Positions 1 through 5,961 of a stretch of 9,030 nucleotides of DNA are shown here, one piece after another (positions within the stretch are counted from its first letter, which is position 1; each line of letters opens with the position of its first letter). The DNA lies in contig JAUUYV010000043.1 in assembly GCA_030590275.1 (NCBI GenBank), positions 1 through 9,030 of the forward strand. Reading direction: 5' to 3'. The notes beneath the pieces were generated by a model. That model ran no database searches, had not been told where the DNA came from, and saw only the letters and a program-made list of their open reading frames with translations. The position numbers and the translations under genes were made by a program. This stretch comes from Porticoccaceae bacterium (GTDB lineage Bacteria > Pseudomonadota > Gammaproteobacteria > Pseudomonadales > Porticoccaceae).

Positions 1-708
1 ATCGGACAACAATAGCTTCAACCAATCCACCAATTCTGAGGTAGAAGGTTTTTTCTTTAAGCCTGGAATTTTACGCACGTCAAAAAATATATCGAGGGCT
101 TCGTCCACCAAAGTTTTTTTGATACCAGGATAATGGACATCGACAATTCTTAACATGGTCTCCCGATCCGGGAAATTAATAAAATGGAAAAAACAACGGC
201 GCAGGAATGCGTCAGGCAATTCTTTCTCGTTATTACTGGTTATGATCACGATAGGACGCTGCTTGGCTACAATCCGCTCACCGGTTTCGTAGACATGAAA
301 CTCCATCTTGTCAATTTCGAGTAACAAATCGTTGGGAAACTCGATATCCGCTTTATCGACCTCATCGATCAACAATACCACCTGCTCCTCGGCTGTAAAC
401 GCCTCCCACAGCTTGCCTGGCTTGATGTAGTTGCCGATATCGTGAACCTTATCCGTACCCAGCTGAGAATCTCTCAAACGGGACACTGCATCGTACTCAT
501 ACAAGCCCTGCTGCGCCTTGGTAGTAGACTTAATATGCCATTGAATCAATGGTTTACCTAAGGCCGCGGCAACTTCTTCAGCCAACATGGTCTTACCGGT
601 ACCCGGCTCGCCTTTGATCAACAACGGTCTTTGTAAAATGACCGCAGCGTTGACCGCCATTTGCAAGTCGTCTGTAGCGACGTATCTCTCTGTGCCGGTA
701 AATTGCAT
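1..708 (-). CDS. MoxR-type AAA+ ATPase, partial (C-terminus beyond the window)
   Basis: The first 236 codons of an AAA+ ATPase of the MoxR group are present, and the frame is open to the window edge. Visible motifs are Walker A GEPGTGKT at residues 33-40, Walker B VVLLIDEVDKA at about 110-120 and a sensor-1/arginine region ITSNNEKELPDAFLRR at about 156-171. MoxR family proteins are usually about 280-330 residues, so most of the ATPase core is here. They act as chaperone-like ATPases and usually work with a von Willebrand factor A protein encoded next to them; such a partner would lie left of the window and cannot be confirmed. The start ATG at 708 is supported by an AGGGGAG ribosome-binding site 4 nt upstream. 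The gene is divergent from the POT transporter. The substrate is unknown. The family call is firm; the precise role is not. Confidence 0.93.
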   Translation of the reverse strand, partial: MQFTGTERYVATDDLQMAVNAAVILQRPLLIKGEPGTGKTMLAEEVAAALGKPLIQWHIKSTTKAQQGLYEYDAVSRLRDSQLGTDKVHDIGNYIKPGKLWEAFTAEEQVVLLIDEVDKADIEFPNDLLLEIDKMEFHVYETGERIVAKQRPIVIITSNNEKELPDAFLRRCFFHFINFPDRETMLRIVDVHYPGIKKTLVDEALDIFFDVRKIPGLKKKPSTSELVDWLKLLLSD

Positions 709-712
709 AATA

Positions 713-719
713 CTCCCCT
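713..719 (-). promoter_or_regulatory. Ribosome-binding site of the MoxR-type ATPase gene
   Basis: On the minus strand AGGGGAG stands 4 nt before the ATG at 708. It is a strong purine-rich Shine-Dalgarno match and decides the start, since no other in-frame start with such a site lies nearby. Confidence 0.7.
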
Positions 720-763
720 GAATGTGTCTTAAGTTTTAGATGCTAAAATTCTGAAAGCGGGTG

Positions 764-792
764 ATTCTACGTCAAAGATCCACCTCTTCCAA
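764..792 (-). promoter_or_regulatory. Candidate sigma-70 promoter for the MoxR-type ATPase gene
   Basis: On the minus strand a -35-like TTGGAA (792 to 787; 4 of 6 consensus bases) is followed after exactly 17 nt by a -10-like TAGAAT (769 to 764; 5 of 6). Transcription would begin near 757 and leave a leader of about 49 nt before the ATG at 708. The match and spacing are seen in the sequence; promoter activity is inferred. Confidence 0.45.
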
Positions 793-828
793 CCACTCTT
801 ACCTGCAACTCCATAGGACAAGGGAGTC

Positions 829-841
829 TTTACCCGGTAAA
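829..841. repeat. 13-bp palindrome in the divergent intergenic region
   Basis: TTTACC-C-GGTAAA is a perfect dyad with a single central base. It lies between the divergent MoxR-type ATPase and POT transporter genes, upstream of the candidate ATPase promoter and about 80 nt before the POT start. Its form is that of a dimeric-regulator operator, but I cannot name a regulator and a single copy could be chance. Confidence 0.4.
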
Positions 842-871
842 AACCCGTACCTTAACCACCGCAAATACTCC

Positions 872-922
872 AGCATGGGATGCCCTCATCACCTCTGCTG
901 AGGTCCATTGGAGCCCCATGCT
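872..922 (+). promoter_or_regulatory. Structured leader directly before the POT transporter start codon
   Basis: AGCATGGG (872-879) and CCCATGCT (915-922) are perfect 8-bp inverted repeats, and the second arm abuts the ATG at 923. Within the loop lies a second hairpin, ACCTC-TGCT-GAGGT (891-904). The presumed Shine-Dalgarno GGAG (910-913) sits at the base of the outer stem. Folding would place the ribosome-binding site and start codon next to or inside paired RNA, which would fit translational control. The repeats are seen; the regulatory role is inferred. Confidence 0.45.
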
Positions 923-2470
923 ATGGCAAAAAACTTACCCGCTATTGAGGCCCCCGCAACGTTCATGGGGCATCCTAGAGGTCTCCTTGTCTGCTTCATG
1001 ACCGAGCTGTGGGAGAGGTTTTCCTACTACGGAATGCGTGCACTGCTTATTCTGTACCTGACCAAGCATTTCTTGTTTGGTGACGATAAAGCCACTCATA
1101 TCTTTGCCGCTTACTCCGCCATGGTGTATCTGATGCCAGTCATCGGAGGGATATTGGCAGATCGCTATCTGGGTGCCCGTAAGGCAGTGGTTTTTGGTGC
1201 CATTCTTCTGGTTCTCGGGCATAGCGGTATGGCCCTGGAAGGCCCTCCGGCAATCACTACCGAAACCGGCGTAGAACGAAATCCCGCTTATTTGCAAATA
1301 TTTTATTTTTCCCTTGCGCTGATTATCACCGGTGTTGGTTTTCTAAAAGCCAATATCTCCACCATTGTGGGATCCCTCTACGAAGTGGACGATCCCCGCC
1401 GCGATAGTGGTTTTACTTTATTTTATATGGGCATCAATATGGGTGCTTTCGCGGCTACGATACTCTGTGGCTGGCTTGGGGAAACCTACGGATGGGGCTA
1501 TGGTTTTGGTCTGGCTGGCATTGGGATGCTCATTGGACTCGCCACCTTTCTGGGAGGGCAACGTCATTTAATCGGCAATGTCGAGCCACCCTCTCCCACG
1601 CGCCTTCAACAGCGCTTACTGCCCCTGATCTCCATTGAAACTGCCATCTACCTGGCGAGCGCGCTCGGTGTCCTGGTCATCTGGCAGTTAATACAACACC
1701 AGGACATGGTGGGCCATCTATTGCAGGGCTTTGGCGGACTCATGCTGGCGGTGGTTTTATTTTACTCATTTACCCGTTGCACCCCGATTGAACGAGATCG
1801 TATGCTGGTACTCGCAGCGCTAATCGTCTTTTCCGTGATGTTCTGGTCACTATTCGAGCAGGCTGGCTCATCTCTTAACCTTTTCGCTGATCGCTACGTT
1901 GACCGGCAAGTCCTGGGCCGAAATATTCCCGCCTCGGTATTTCAATCGATCAACCCGTTTTTTATCTTTGTACTGGCACCATTATTCTCAACACTTTGGA
2001 TACGACTGGCCGCACGTCATCGAGAACCCTCCACTCCGGTAAAATTTGCCCTCGCTATTTTTCAGGTAGGGCTGGGTTTTCTGGCCCTGGTATATGGTGC
2101 CAATCAGGCATCATCCGCAAGCTCCGTCGGCCTGTGGTGGTTAGTATTAATCTATTTTCTACATACCAGCGGGGAACTTTGTCTGTCTCCGGTGGGTTTG
2201 TCTGCGGTAACTAAGTTAAGCGTTCCGAAGGTGGTCGGGATGATGATGGGGGTGTGGTTCCTGGCTTCTGCGGGAGCGGGTTACATAGCAGGTGAAATAG
2301 CGCGGCTCACGGGGGCAAGAACAGTCGACGGGAAGGTTGTCAACGCGGAGGAGGCTCTCGCCAACAGTTTGGAGGTGTATTCGAATGTGGGCTGGCTAGC
2401 GCTTGCAGTTGCTGCAGGCCTGCTTGTTTTATCGCCGACCTTAGCTCGAAGCATGCACGGTATTCGCTAG
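923..2470 (+). CDS. Proton-dependent oligopeptide transporter, POT/PTR2 family
   Basis: This 515-residue inner-membrane protein belongs to the POT (PTR2) branch of the major facilitator superfamily, which imports di- and tripeptides with protons. Family hallmarks are clear: the TM1 motif ELWERFSYY (E28, E31, R32, F33, Y35, Y36), GGILADRYLGARKAV at about 75-89, GFLKANIST with the TM4 lysine K142, FYMGINMGA at about 167-175, the TM7 motif FWSLFEQAGSS with E312, SINPFFIFVLAP at about 342-353, and SGELCLSPVGLS with E418 in TM10. The length matches the family (about 490-520), and the hydrophobic segments fit 12-14 membrane helices. An in-frame TTG at 908 would add five residues. I prefer the ATG at 923 because GGAG lies 9 nt upstream of it and the family has short N-termini. 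The gene is monocistronic here and faces the dnaX cluster. It resembles DtpA/DtpB, but which paralogue cannot be told. Confidence 0.95.
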   Translation: MAKNLPAIEAPATFMGHPRGLLVCFMTELWERFSYYGMRALLILYLTKHFLFGDDKATHIFAAYSAMVYLMPVIGGILADRYLGARKAVVFGAILLVLGHSGMALEGPPAITTETGVERNPAYLQIFYFSLALIITGVGFLKANISTIVGSLYEVDDPRRDSGFTLFYMGINMGAFAATILCGWLGETYGWGYGFGLAGIGMLIGLATFLGGQRHLIGNVEPPSPTRLQQRLLPLISIETAIYLASALGVLVIWQLIQHQDMVGHLLQGFGGLMLAVVLFYSFTRCTPIERDRMLVLAALIVFSVMFWSLFEQAGSSLNLFADRYVDRQVLGRNIPASVFQSINPFFIFVLAPLFSTLWIRLAARHREPSTPVKFALAIFQVGLGFLALVYGANQASSASSVGLWWLVLIYFLHTSGELCLSPVGLSAVTKLSVPKVVGMMMGVWFLASAGAGYIAGEIARLTGARTVDGKVVNAEEALANSLEVYSNVGWLALAVAAGLLVLSPTLARSMHGIR

Positions 2471-2509
2471 TAGGCTAGCAATATGAGTCTGATGTCACAC
2501 TGATAGCGT

Positions 2510-2950
2510 CTATTTCGTTGTTAGTTTACTACTGCTGTCAGAGCCACTTTGCTCGTCAACAATATCACTAAGTGTCGGTTCCATGCGCCCCCCTTTACTG
2601 GCTTCATTTTTTCCAGCACGCCAACGTCGAAACACCAACCAGGCGGTTAGGACACTTGCGTAAAGCAAGCTCCCAGTGACCACCATCGGCCATAGCCCGC
2701 GCTCCCATCCTTGACTGGTTTCAGGGTAAATAGCCTCAAATACCGCCACGCCCCAGGCCGGGGCCAAATAAATCATCTCACGATATACCAGCATTGGAGT
2801 TGCCAGCGCTGCAAAAAAACTGACTCGAAAAAATGATCGCAGCGGAAACCAGGGTATGAAATGGGTAACACGCCAAAGCGGTACCATGATTAATATCGCG
2901 CCTAGATAGTAGGCCACCAGGCCCCAGTAATAGTTTTCCATGGTATACAT
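2510..2950 (-). CDS. Small integral membrane protein of unknown function
   Basis: I do not recognise this 146-residue protein. It shows hydrophobic segments at about residues 9-26, 42-57, 60-74 and 87-107, so three or four membrane passes are likely. A basic stretch follows (FRRWRAGK, about 107-114), and then a polar, Ser/Asp-rich C-terminal tail of about 30 residues that should face the cytoplasm. The start at 2950 is chosen over a longer open frame to 3175, which would run inside ycgN, because AGGAG lies 10 nt upstream and the hydrophobic protein begins there; a second ATG at 2941 is poorly placed. It is the last gene of the minus-strand cluster, 13 nt after ycgN, so it is probably cotranscribed with ycgN and translated by coupling or reinitiation. 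No catalytic motif is visible. Confidence 0.8.
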   Translation of the reverse strand: MYTMENYYWGLVAYYLGAILIMVPLWRVTHFIPWFPLRSFFRVSFFAALATPMLVYREMIYLAPAWGVAVFEAIYPETSQGWERGLWPMVVTGSLLYASVLTAWLVFRRWRAGKNEASKGGRMEPTLSDIVDEQSGSDSSSKLTTK

Positions 2951-2960
2951 GGTGTTCCCG

Positions 2961-2965
2961 CTCCT
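2961..2965 (-). promoter_or_regulatory. Ribosome-binding site of the small membrane protein, overlapping the ycgN stop
   Basis: The minus-strand sequence TAGGAG contains both the ycgN stop codon TAG (2966 to 2964) and an AGGAG Shine-Dalgarno, 10 nt before the ATG at 2950. This fixes the start and suggests that ribosomes finishing ycgN help load the next gene. Confidence 0.65.
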
Positions 2966-3404
2966 ACTCGACCCAGCTAATAATAAATTCTTCCTGGGAA
3001 TCAGGGTGCACTTGATCCTCGGATATAACTTTATCGCGCACTGAAACTCCAGCCTCATGCACCGAATCACTGTTACCTGAAACCAGGGGATGCCAGTCAA
3101 ACAAAGGCTTACCCTCATTAACCAGGCGGTAAGCGCAGGTCTTTGGCAACCAGTCGGTGATCGCGACGTTGTCACGACTTAATTGTAAACATTTCGGGAC
3201 TTTCCGTTTGCGTTGTAGATAGTTCGTGCAACGACACGAATGTACATCTAATAAGCGACACGATACCGCAGTAAAGACAAGCTCCCGGGTACTAATATCT
3301 TCCAACTTCAACAAACAACAGCGGCCACAACCATCGCATAAGACCTCCCACTCCCTGTGGTCTAGCTCATCAAGAGTTTTAGATCGCCAAAATGCTGTCG
3401 TCAT
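2964..3404 (-). CDS. ycgN: YcgN family cysteine-cluster protein (UPF0260/YkgJ-like)
   Basis: This 146-residue protein matches the YcgN (UPF0260) family along its whole length; E. coli YcgN is about 150 residues. Diagnostic segments are FWRSKTLDEL near the N-terminus, CDGCGRCCLLKLED at 23-36, SCRLLDVHSCRCTNY at 48-62, LPKTCAYRL at 86-94 and WHPLVSG plus VHEAG at 104-119. Nine cysteines (C23, C26, C29, C30, C49, C57, C59, C72, C90) form a CxxCxxCC plus CxC pattern typical of the YkgJ-type families, which are thought to bind zinc or an iron-sulfur cluster. The cellular role is not established. The gene follows ycgL by 29 nt on the same strand. The Shine-Dalgarno before the ATG at 3404 is weak, but the N-terminal family match supports this start. 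Confidence 0.96.
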   Translation of the reverse strand: MTTAFWRSKTLDELDHREWEVLCDGCGRCCLLKLEDISTRELVFTAVSCRLLDVHSCRCTNYLQRKRKVPKCLQLSRDNVAITDWLPKTCAYRLVNEGKPLFDWHPLVSGNSDSVHEAGVSVRDKVISEDQVHPDSQEEFIISWVE

Positions 3405-3433
3405 TAATTTACCAATCAGCCCAAAACGCTGAC

Positions 3434-3739
3434 TTAAGATCGTGGTAGTTTTTCATTCTGTTGACCAATTTCAGCCATGTACTGTTCGGCCCCAGACGGC
3501 ATCTGTAGATAAAAACCTTGCTCTGCTAAAGCCTTGATGACAGCTGCACTATCAACTCGGGCCAACTTACGATCAGAACTAAGTGCCATTGACATGACCA
3601 ACTCCGGCCGACCAAACCTGGCCAACAAAGCTTCAGGTACGATATTGAGATCATCCTGGTGATTGAGGTAGAGATACATTTCCGCCCGCCGAGAACTACG
3701 ATAGATCTTGCATAAGATCTTGTCCAATTGCTTACTCAT
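3434..3739 (-). CDS. ycgL: YcgL domain protein
   Basis: This 101-residue protein belongs to the small YcgL family (E. coli YcgL is 108 residues), which has one compact alpha/beta domain and no established biochemical function. Conserved segments are CKIYRSSRRAEMYLYL at 10-25, a VPEALLARFGRPELVMSMAL block at about 34-53, and LAEQGFYLQMPSG at 71-83. The start ATG at 3739 lies 13 nt downstream of the rnd stop on the same strand, so it should be translated from the rnd message. Clustering of ycgL with rnd and ycgN is a recurring gammaproteobacterial arrangement, which hints at a shared RNA- or growth-related role, though that is inference. A small inverted repeat lies in its first codons (3703-3720). 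Confidence 0.96.
   Translation of the reverse strand: MSKQLDKILCKIYRSSRRAEMYLYLNHQDDLNIVPEALLARFGRPELVMSMALSSDRKLARVDSAAVIKALAEQGFYLQMPSGAEQYMAEIGQQNEKLPRS
3703..3720. repeat. Short inverted repeat inside the 5' end of ycgL
   Basis: AGATCTT-GCAT-AAGATCT is a perfect 7-bp inverted repeat with a 4-nt loop, covering codons 7-12 of ycgL. It could form a small hairpin in the mRNA just after the start codon. Nothing else shows function. Confidence 0.3.
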
Positions 3740-3752
3740 AGTGTCACTTCAA

Positions 3753-4925
3753 TCAAGTCTGATCCGCACTATCAACCGCTGACTCTGCTTGCTCGATAAA
3801 ATGCAATAAGTCATTACCAATAGCTTCGCGACGCCATCCGCCCGCCAGTATCTCGGGCAAACGAGGTTTCCCCTCTGCCCAGCTTCTGGCGAGGTCTTCT
3901 AATACCGCTCGCTTCGCCAAAACTTCCGGAGCTATTGCCATAGATTCAGCTTTCCCGATCAACCGTTCACGGCAACTTTTTACCAACTGACGAACTTCCC
4001 GCCCAGGCGATGGAGTAAAGGGTTCTGGATAATCGTCACTATTGCTACTCACCGTAGCCAATATTTCGACTATCTTTTCGCCGTATTCCCGACTAACTCG
4101 GTAACGAAGTTCTTCAAGCCCGGCCAGTAATTCTTTATTTGCTGGTTTATGCCTGGCGATTTCCAGTAATTCCCGGTCCGCTACTATATGCCCGCGCGGT
4201 TTATTCCTGTCACGAGCCTCTTTTTCTCGCCAACTCGCCAACACTTGCAAAGCCGCCAGGCTATGACGATCAAGGCGTCCGGCACCCTTGATACGACGAT
4301 ATTGCTGCTCAGGGGGAATAGACTGCTTCGCCGACACCAGGATATTTTCCATCTCTTCGCTTAACCATCCCTTACGGTCAAGACTTTCACCATCCGCCTG
4401 CAAATGCCGATACAGGGGCAAGAGGTGGTAAACGTCTTCTGCTGCATACTGACATTGGGAATCGCTTAAAGGCCGCTGTAACCAATTTGAGCGCGTTTCA
4501 TGCTTACCCAGCTCAATACCCAACAAAGATTTAACCAGCTTGCTGTAACCGGAAGAAAACCCATGCCCGGTCATCGCCGCTGCCACCTGAGTGTCATAAA
4601 GTGGCTGGGGTAAACATTCAAATACCAGGCGAAAAACCTCCAGATCCTCCGAACAGGAGTGCAATACCTTGATTACATCAGGCTTAACTAATAATTCCCT
4701 GATGGGTTCGAGATCATCGATCCCCAGAGGATCGATCAACCAGGTCTTTTCACCGTCACAGATTTGCAGCAATGCGAACTTGGGATAAAAGGTATCCGTG
4801 CGCATAAATTCTGTATCTAGCGCAAGCACTTTCGCTGAAGACCACAGCCTGGCAGCTTCGCGGAGACTCTGATTATCAGCTACGAAAGTTGGCCGAATTA
4901 TCGACTGAGTACTTAATTGGGTCAT
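3753..4925 (-). CDS. rnd: Ribonuclease D
   Basis: This 390-residue protein is RNase D, a 3'-5' exoribonuclease that trims tRNA precursors and other small stable RNAs (E. coli Rnd, 375 residues). The DEDDy catalytic residues are all visible: LALDTEF with D37 and E39 (Exo I), HSCSEDLEVF with D94 (Exo II), and QYAAEDVYHL with Y160 and D164 (Exo III). An HRDC nucleic-acid-binding domain follows at about 218-292 (HSLAALQVLASWRE through YGEKIVEIL), then the usual C-terminal helical region. The protein is intact. It lies 57 nt after recR, the widest gap in the cluster; that gap contains a small inverted repeat (ATCAA/TTGAT, 4935-4952) and no clear promoter or Shine-Dalgarno, so dependence on the recR transcript is likely but unproven. 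Confidence 0.97.
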   Translation of the reverse strand: MTQLSTQSIIRPTFVADNQSLREAARLWSSAKVLALDTEFMRTDTFYPKFALLQICDGEKTWLIDPLGIDDLEPIRELLVKPDVIKVLHSCSEDLEVFRLVFECLPQPLYDTQVAAAMTGHGFSSGYSKLVKSLLGIELGKHETRSNWLQRPLSDSQCQYAAEDVYHLLPLYRHLQADGESLDRKGWLSEEMENILVSAKQSIPPEQQYRRIKGAGRLDRHSLAALQVLASWREKEARDRNKPRGHIVADRELLEIARHKPANKELLAGLEELRYRVSREYGEKIVEILATVSSNSDDYPEPFTPSPGREVRQLVKSCRERLIGKAESMAIAPEVLAKRAVLEDLARSWAEGKPRLPEILAGGWRREAIGNDLLHFIEQAESAVDSADQT

Positions 4926-4982
4926 AAAATAGACATCAAGTGAAGTATTGATCGTTCACAATTAGTGGGGGAAAACTCCCTG

Positions 4983-5576
4983 CTAAAGTCGATTGCGAGA
5001 AGAAAACGCGTGTAGCAGAGTACTCCCATCGACGTACTCCAGCTCTCCGCCTAAGGGTACACCGTGAGCGATCCGGCTCACAGCGACTCCCATTGGGAGC
5101 GCTCTCTCACTAATAAAATAAGCTGTAGCCTCGCCTTCCACAGTAAGGTTGGTCGCCAAAATTAATTCTTCTATGTCTTCGTCATTTAAGCGTTGTAGCA
5201 ATTGATCGATCCCAATATCATCCGGACCAATGCCATCTATCGGCGACAGATGACCTAACAAGACAAAATATCGACCCCGATAACTACCGGATTGTTCGAT
5301 GGCGAACAAATCGGCGGGAGTTTCAACTACACAGAGTTGACGCTGATCTCGTCGCAAGTTGGTGCAAATTTCGCACTCCGTGCTCTCAGTAAAAATCCGA
5401 CATAGGCGACACCGCCCAATCTTTTCTGCCGCATCGGCTATTGCCCTCGCCAGCCGACTGGCAGATTGGCGATCCCGTTCAAGTAAATGCAGAGCCATTC
5501 GCTGCGCCGACTTGGGCCCAACACCCGGCAAACAACATAGTGAATCGATCAATTCGTCGATAACTTTACCAAACAT
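4983..5576 (-). CDS. recR: Recombination mediator protein RecR
   Basis: RecR (197 residues; E. coli 201) works with RecO, and with RecF, to load RecA onto gapped single-stranded DNA. The order of domains is canonical: a helix-hairpin-helix start with [21 protein letters not shown] at about 16-36, a C4 zinc finger with C56, C59, C68 and C71, a Toprim domain from about 80 (CVVETPADL and [16 protein letters not shown], including E85), and the C-terminal [20 protein letters not shown] at 168-187. The start ATG at 5576 matches the conserved MF- N-terminus of the family. The gene follows ybaB by 29 nt in the standard dnaX-ybaB-recR order. Nothing is missing or truncated. Confidence 0.98.
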   Translation of the reverse strand: MFGKVIDELIDSLCCLPGVGPKSAQRMALHLLERDRQSASRLARAIADAAEKIGRCRLCRIFTESTECEICTNLRRDQRQLCVVETPADLFAIEQSGSYRGRYFVLLGHLSPIDGIGPDDIGIDQLLQRLNDEDIEELILATNLTVEGEATAYFISERALPMGVAVSRIAHGVPLGGELEYVDGSTLLHAFSSRNRL

Positions 5577-5605
5577 AATGTGCTCTACAGAAACGAAAGA
5601 AGAGC

Positions 5606-5956
5606 CTAAAAAGGCAATTTAAATCCGGGAGGTAATTGCATGCCTTCGGTCAAACTTCCCATCGTATCTTTTTGTCGCTGCTCCACTTTCCGCACTGCAT
5701 CATTGACAGCGGCAGCGAGCAAATCCTCAAGCACTTCCTTACTTTCCAGGAGGGAGCTTTCCAGCAGGGAGTCGCCACTAAACAAACCCGGGTCTATCGT
5801 CACTTTACGCACATCATACCGCCCGGTCATCAGTACTTTAACCATACCGGCCCCCGACTCTCCGGTCACTTCGGCAGCGGCAGCTTCCTCCTGCATCTTC
5901 TGCATTTTTTCCTGCATCTGCTGGGCCTGTTTCATTAAATCGTTTATGCCTTTCAT
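5606..5956 (-). CDS. ybaB: Nucleoid-associated protein YbaB/EbfC
   Basis: This 116-residue protein is the YbaB/EbfC DNA-binding dimer that coats DNA and accompanies dnaX and recR in most proteobacteria. The N-terminal helix ([20 protein letters not shown]) and [12 protein letters not shown] at about 30-41 are almost identical to E. coli YbaB, as is the end [12 protein letters not shown]. It is longer than the usual 107-109 residues because of about ten extra residues before the [15 protein letters not shown] helix. Five of these come from an evident 15-bp tandem duplication giving [10 protein letters not shown] (5742-5771). The start ATG at 5956 lies 5 nt after the dnaX stop, with its ribosome-binding site inside dnaX, so translational coupling is likely. 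Confidence 0.98.
   Translation of the reverse strand: MKGINDLMKQAQQMQEKMQKMQEEAAAAEVTGESGAGMVKVLMTGRYDVRKVTIDPGLFSGDSLLESSLLESKEVLEDLLAAAVNDAVRKVEQRQKDTMGSLTEGMQLPPGFKLPF
5742..5771 (-). repeat. 15-bp in-frame tandem duplication in ybaB
   Basis: The two adjacent 15-bp units (5742-5756 and 5757-5771) differ at a single base and encode [10 protein letters not shown]. They lie between the IDPGL strand end and the KEVLEDL helix of YbaB, where the E. coli protein has only a short loop. The reading frame is kept. Confidence 0.85.
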
Positions 5957-5961
5957 CGCGC

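Noticed and set aside
2466..2479. GCTAG-TAGG-CTAGC hairpin at the POT stop codon as a terminator
   Set aside because: The stem is only 5 bp and no T tract follows in either direction; the convergent gap 2471-2509 shows no clear terminator.
2951..3175. N-terminal extension of the small membrane protein to a start at 3175
   Set aside because: The extension would run out of frame through conserved YcgN codons. The Shine-Dalgarno at 2961-2965 and the hydrophobic N-terminus support the start at 2950.
4960..4982. GGGA/TCCC hairpin after recR as an intrinsic terminator
   Set aside because: Only four clean pairs, with mismatches beyond, and no T run after it on the minus strand.
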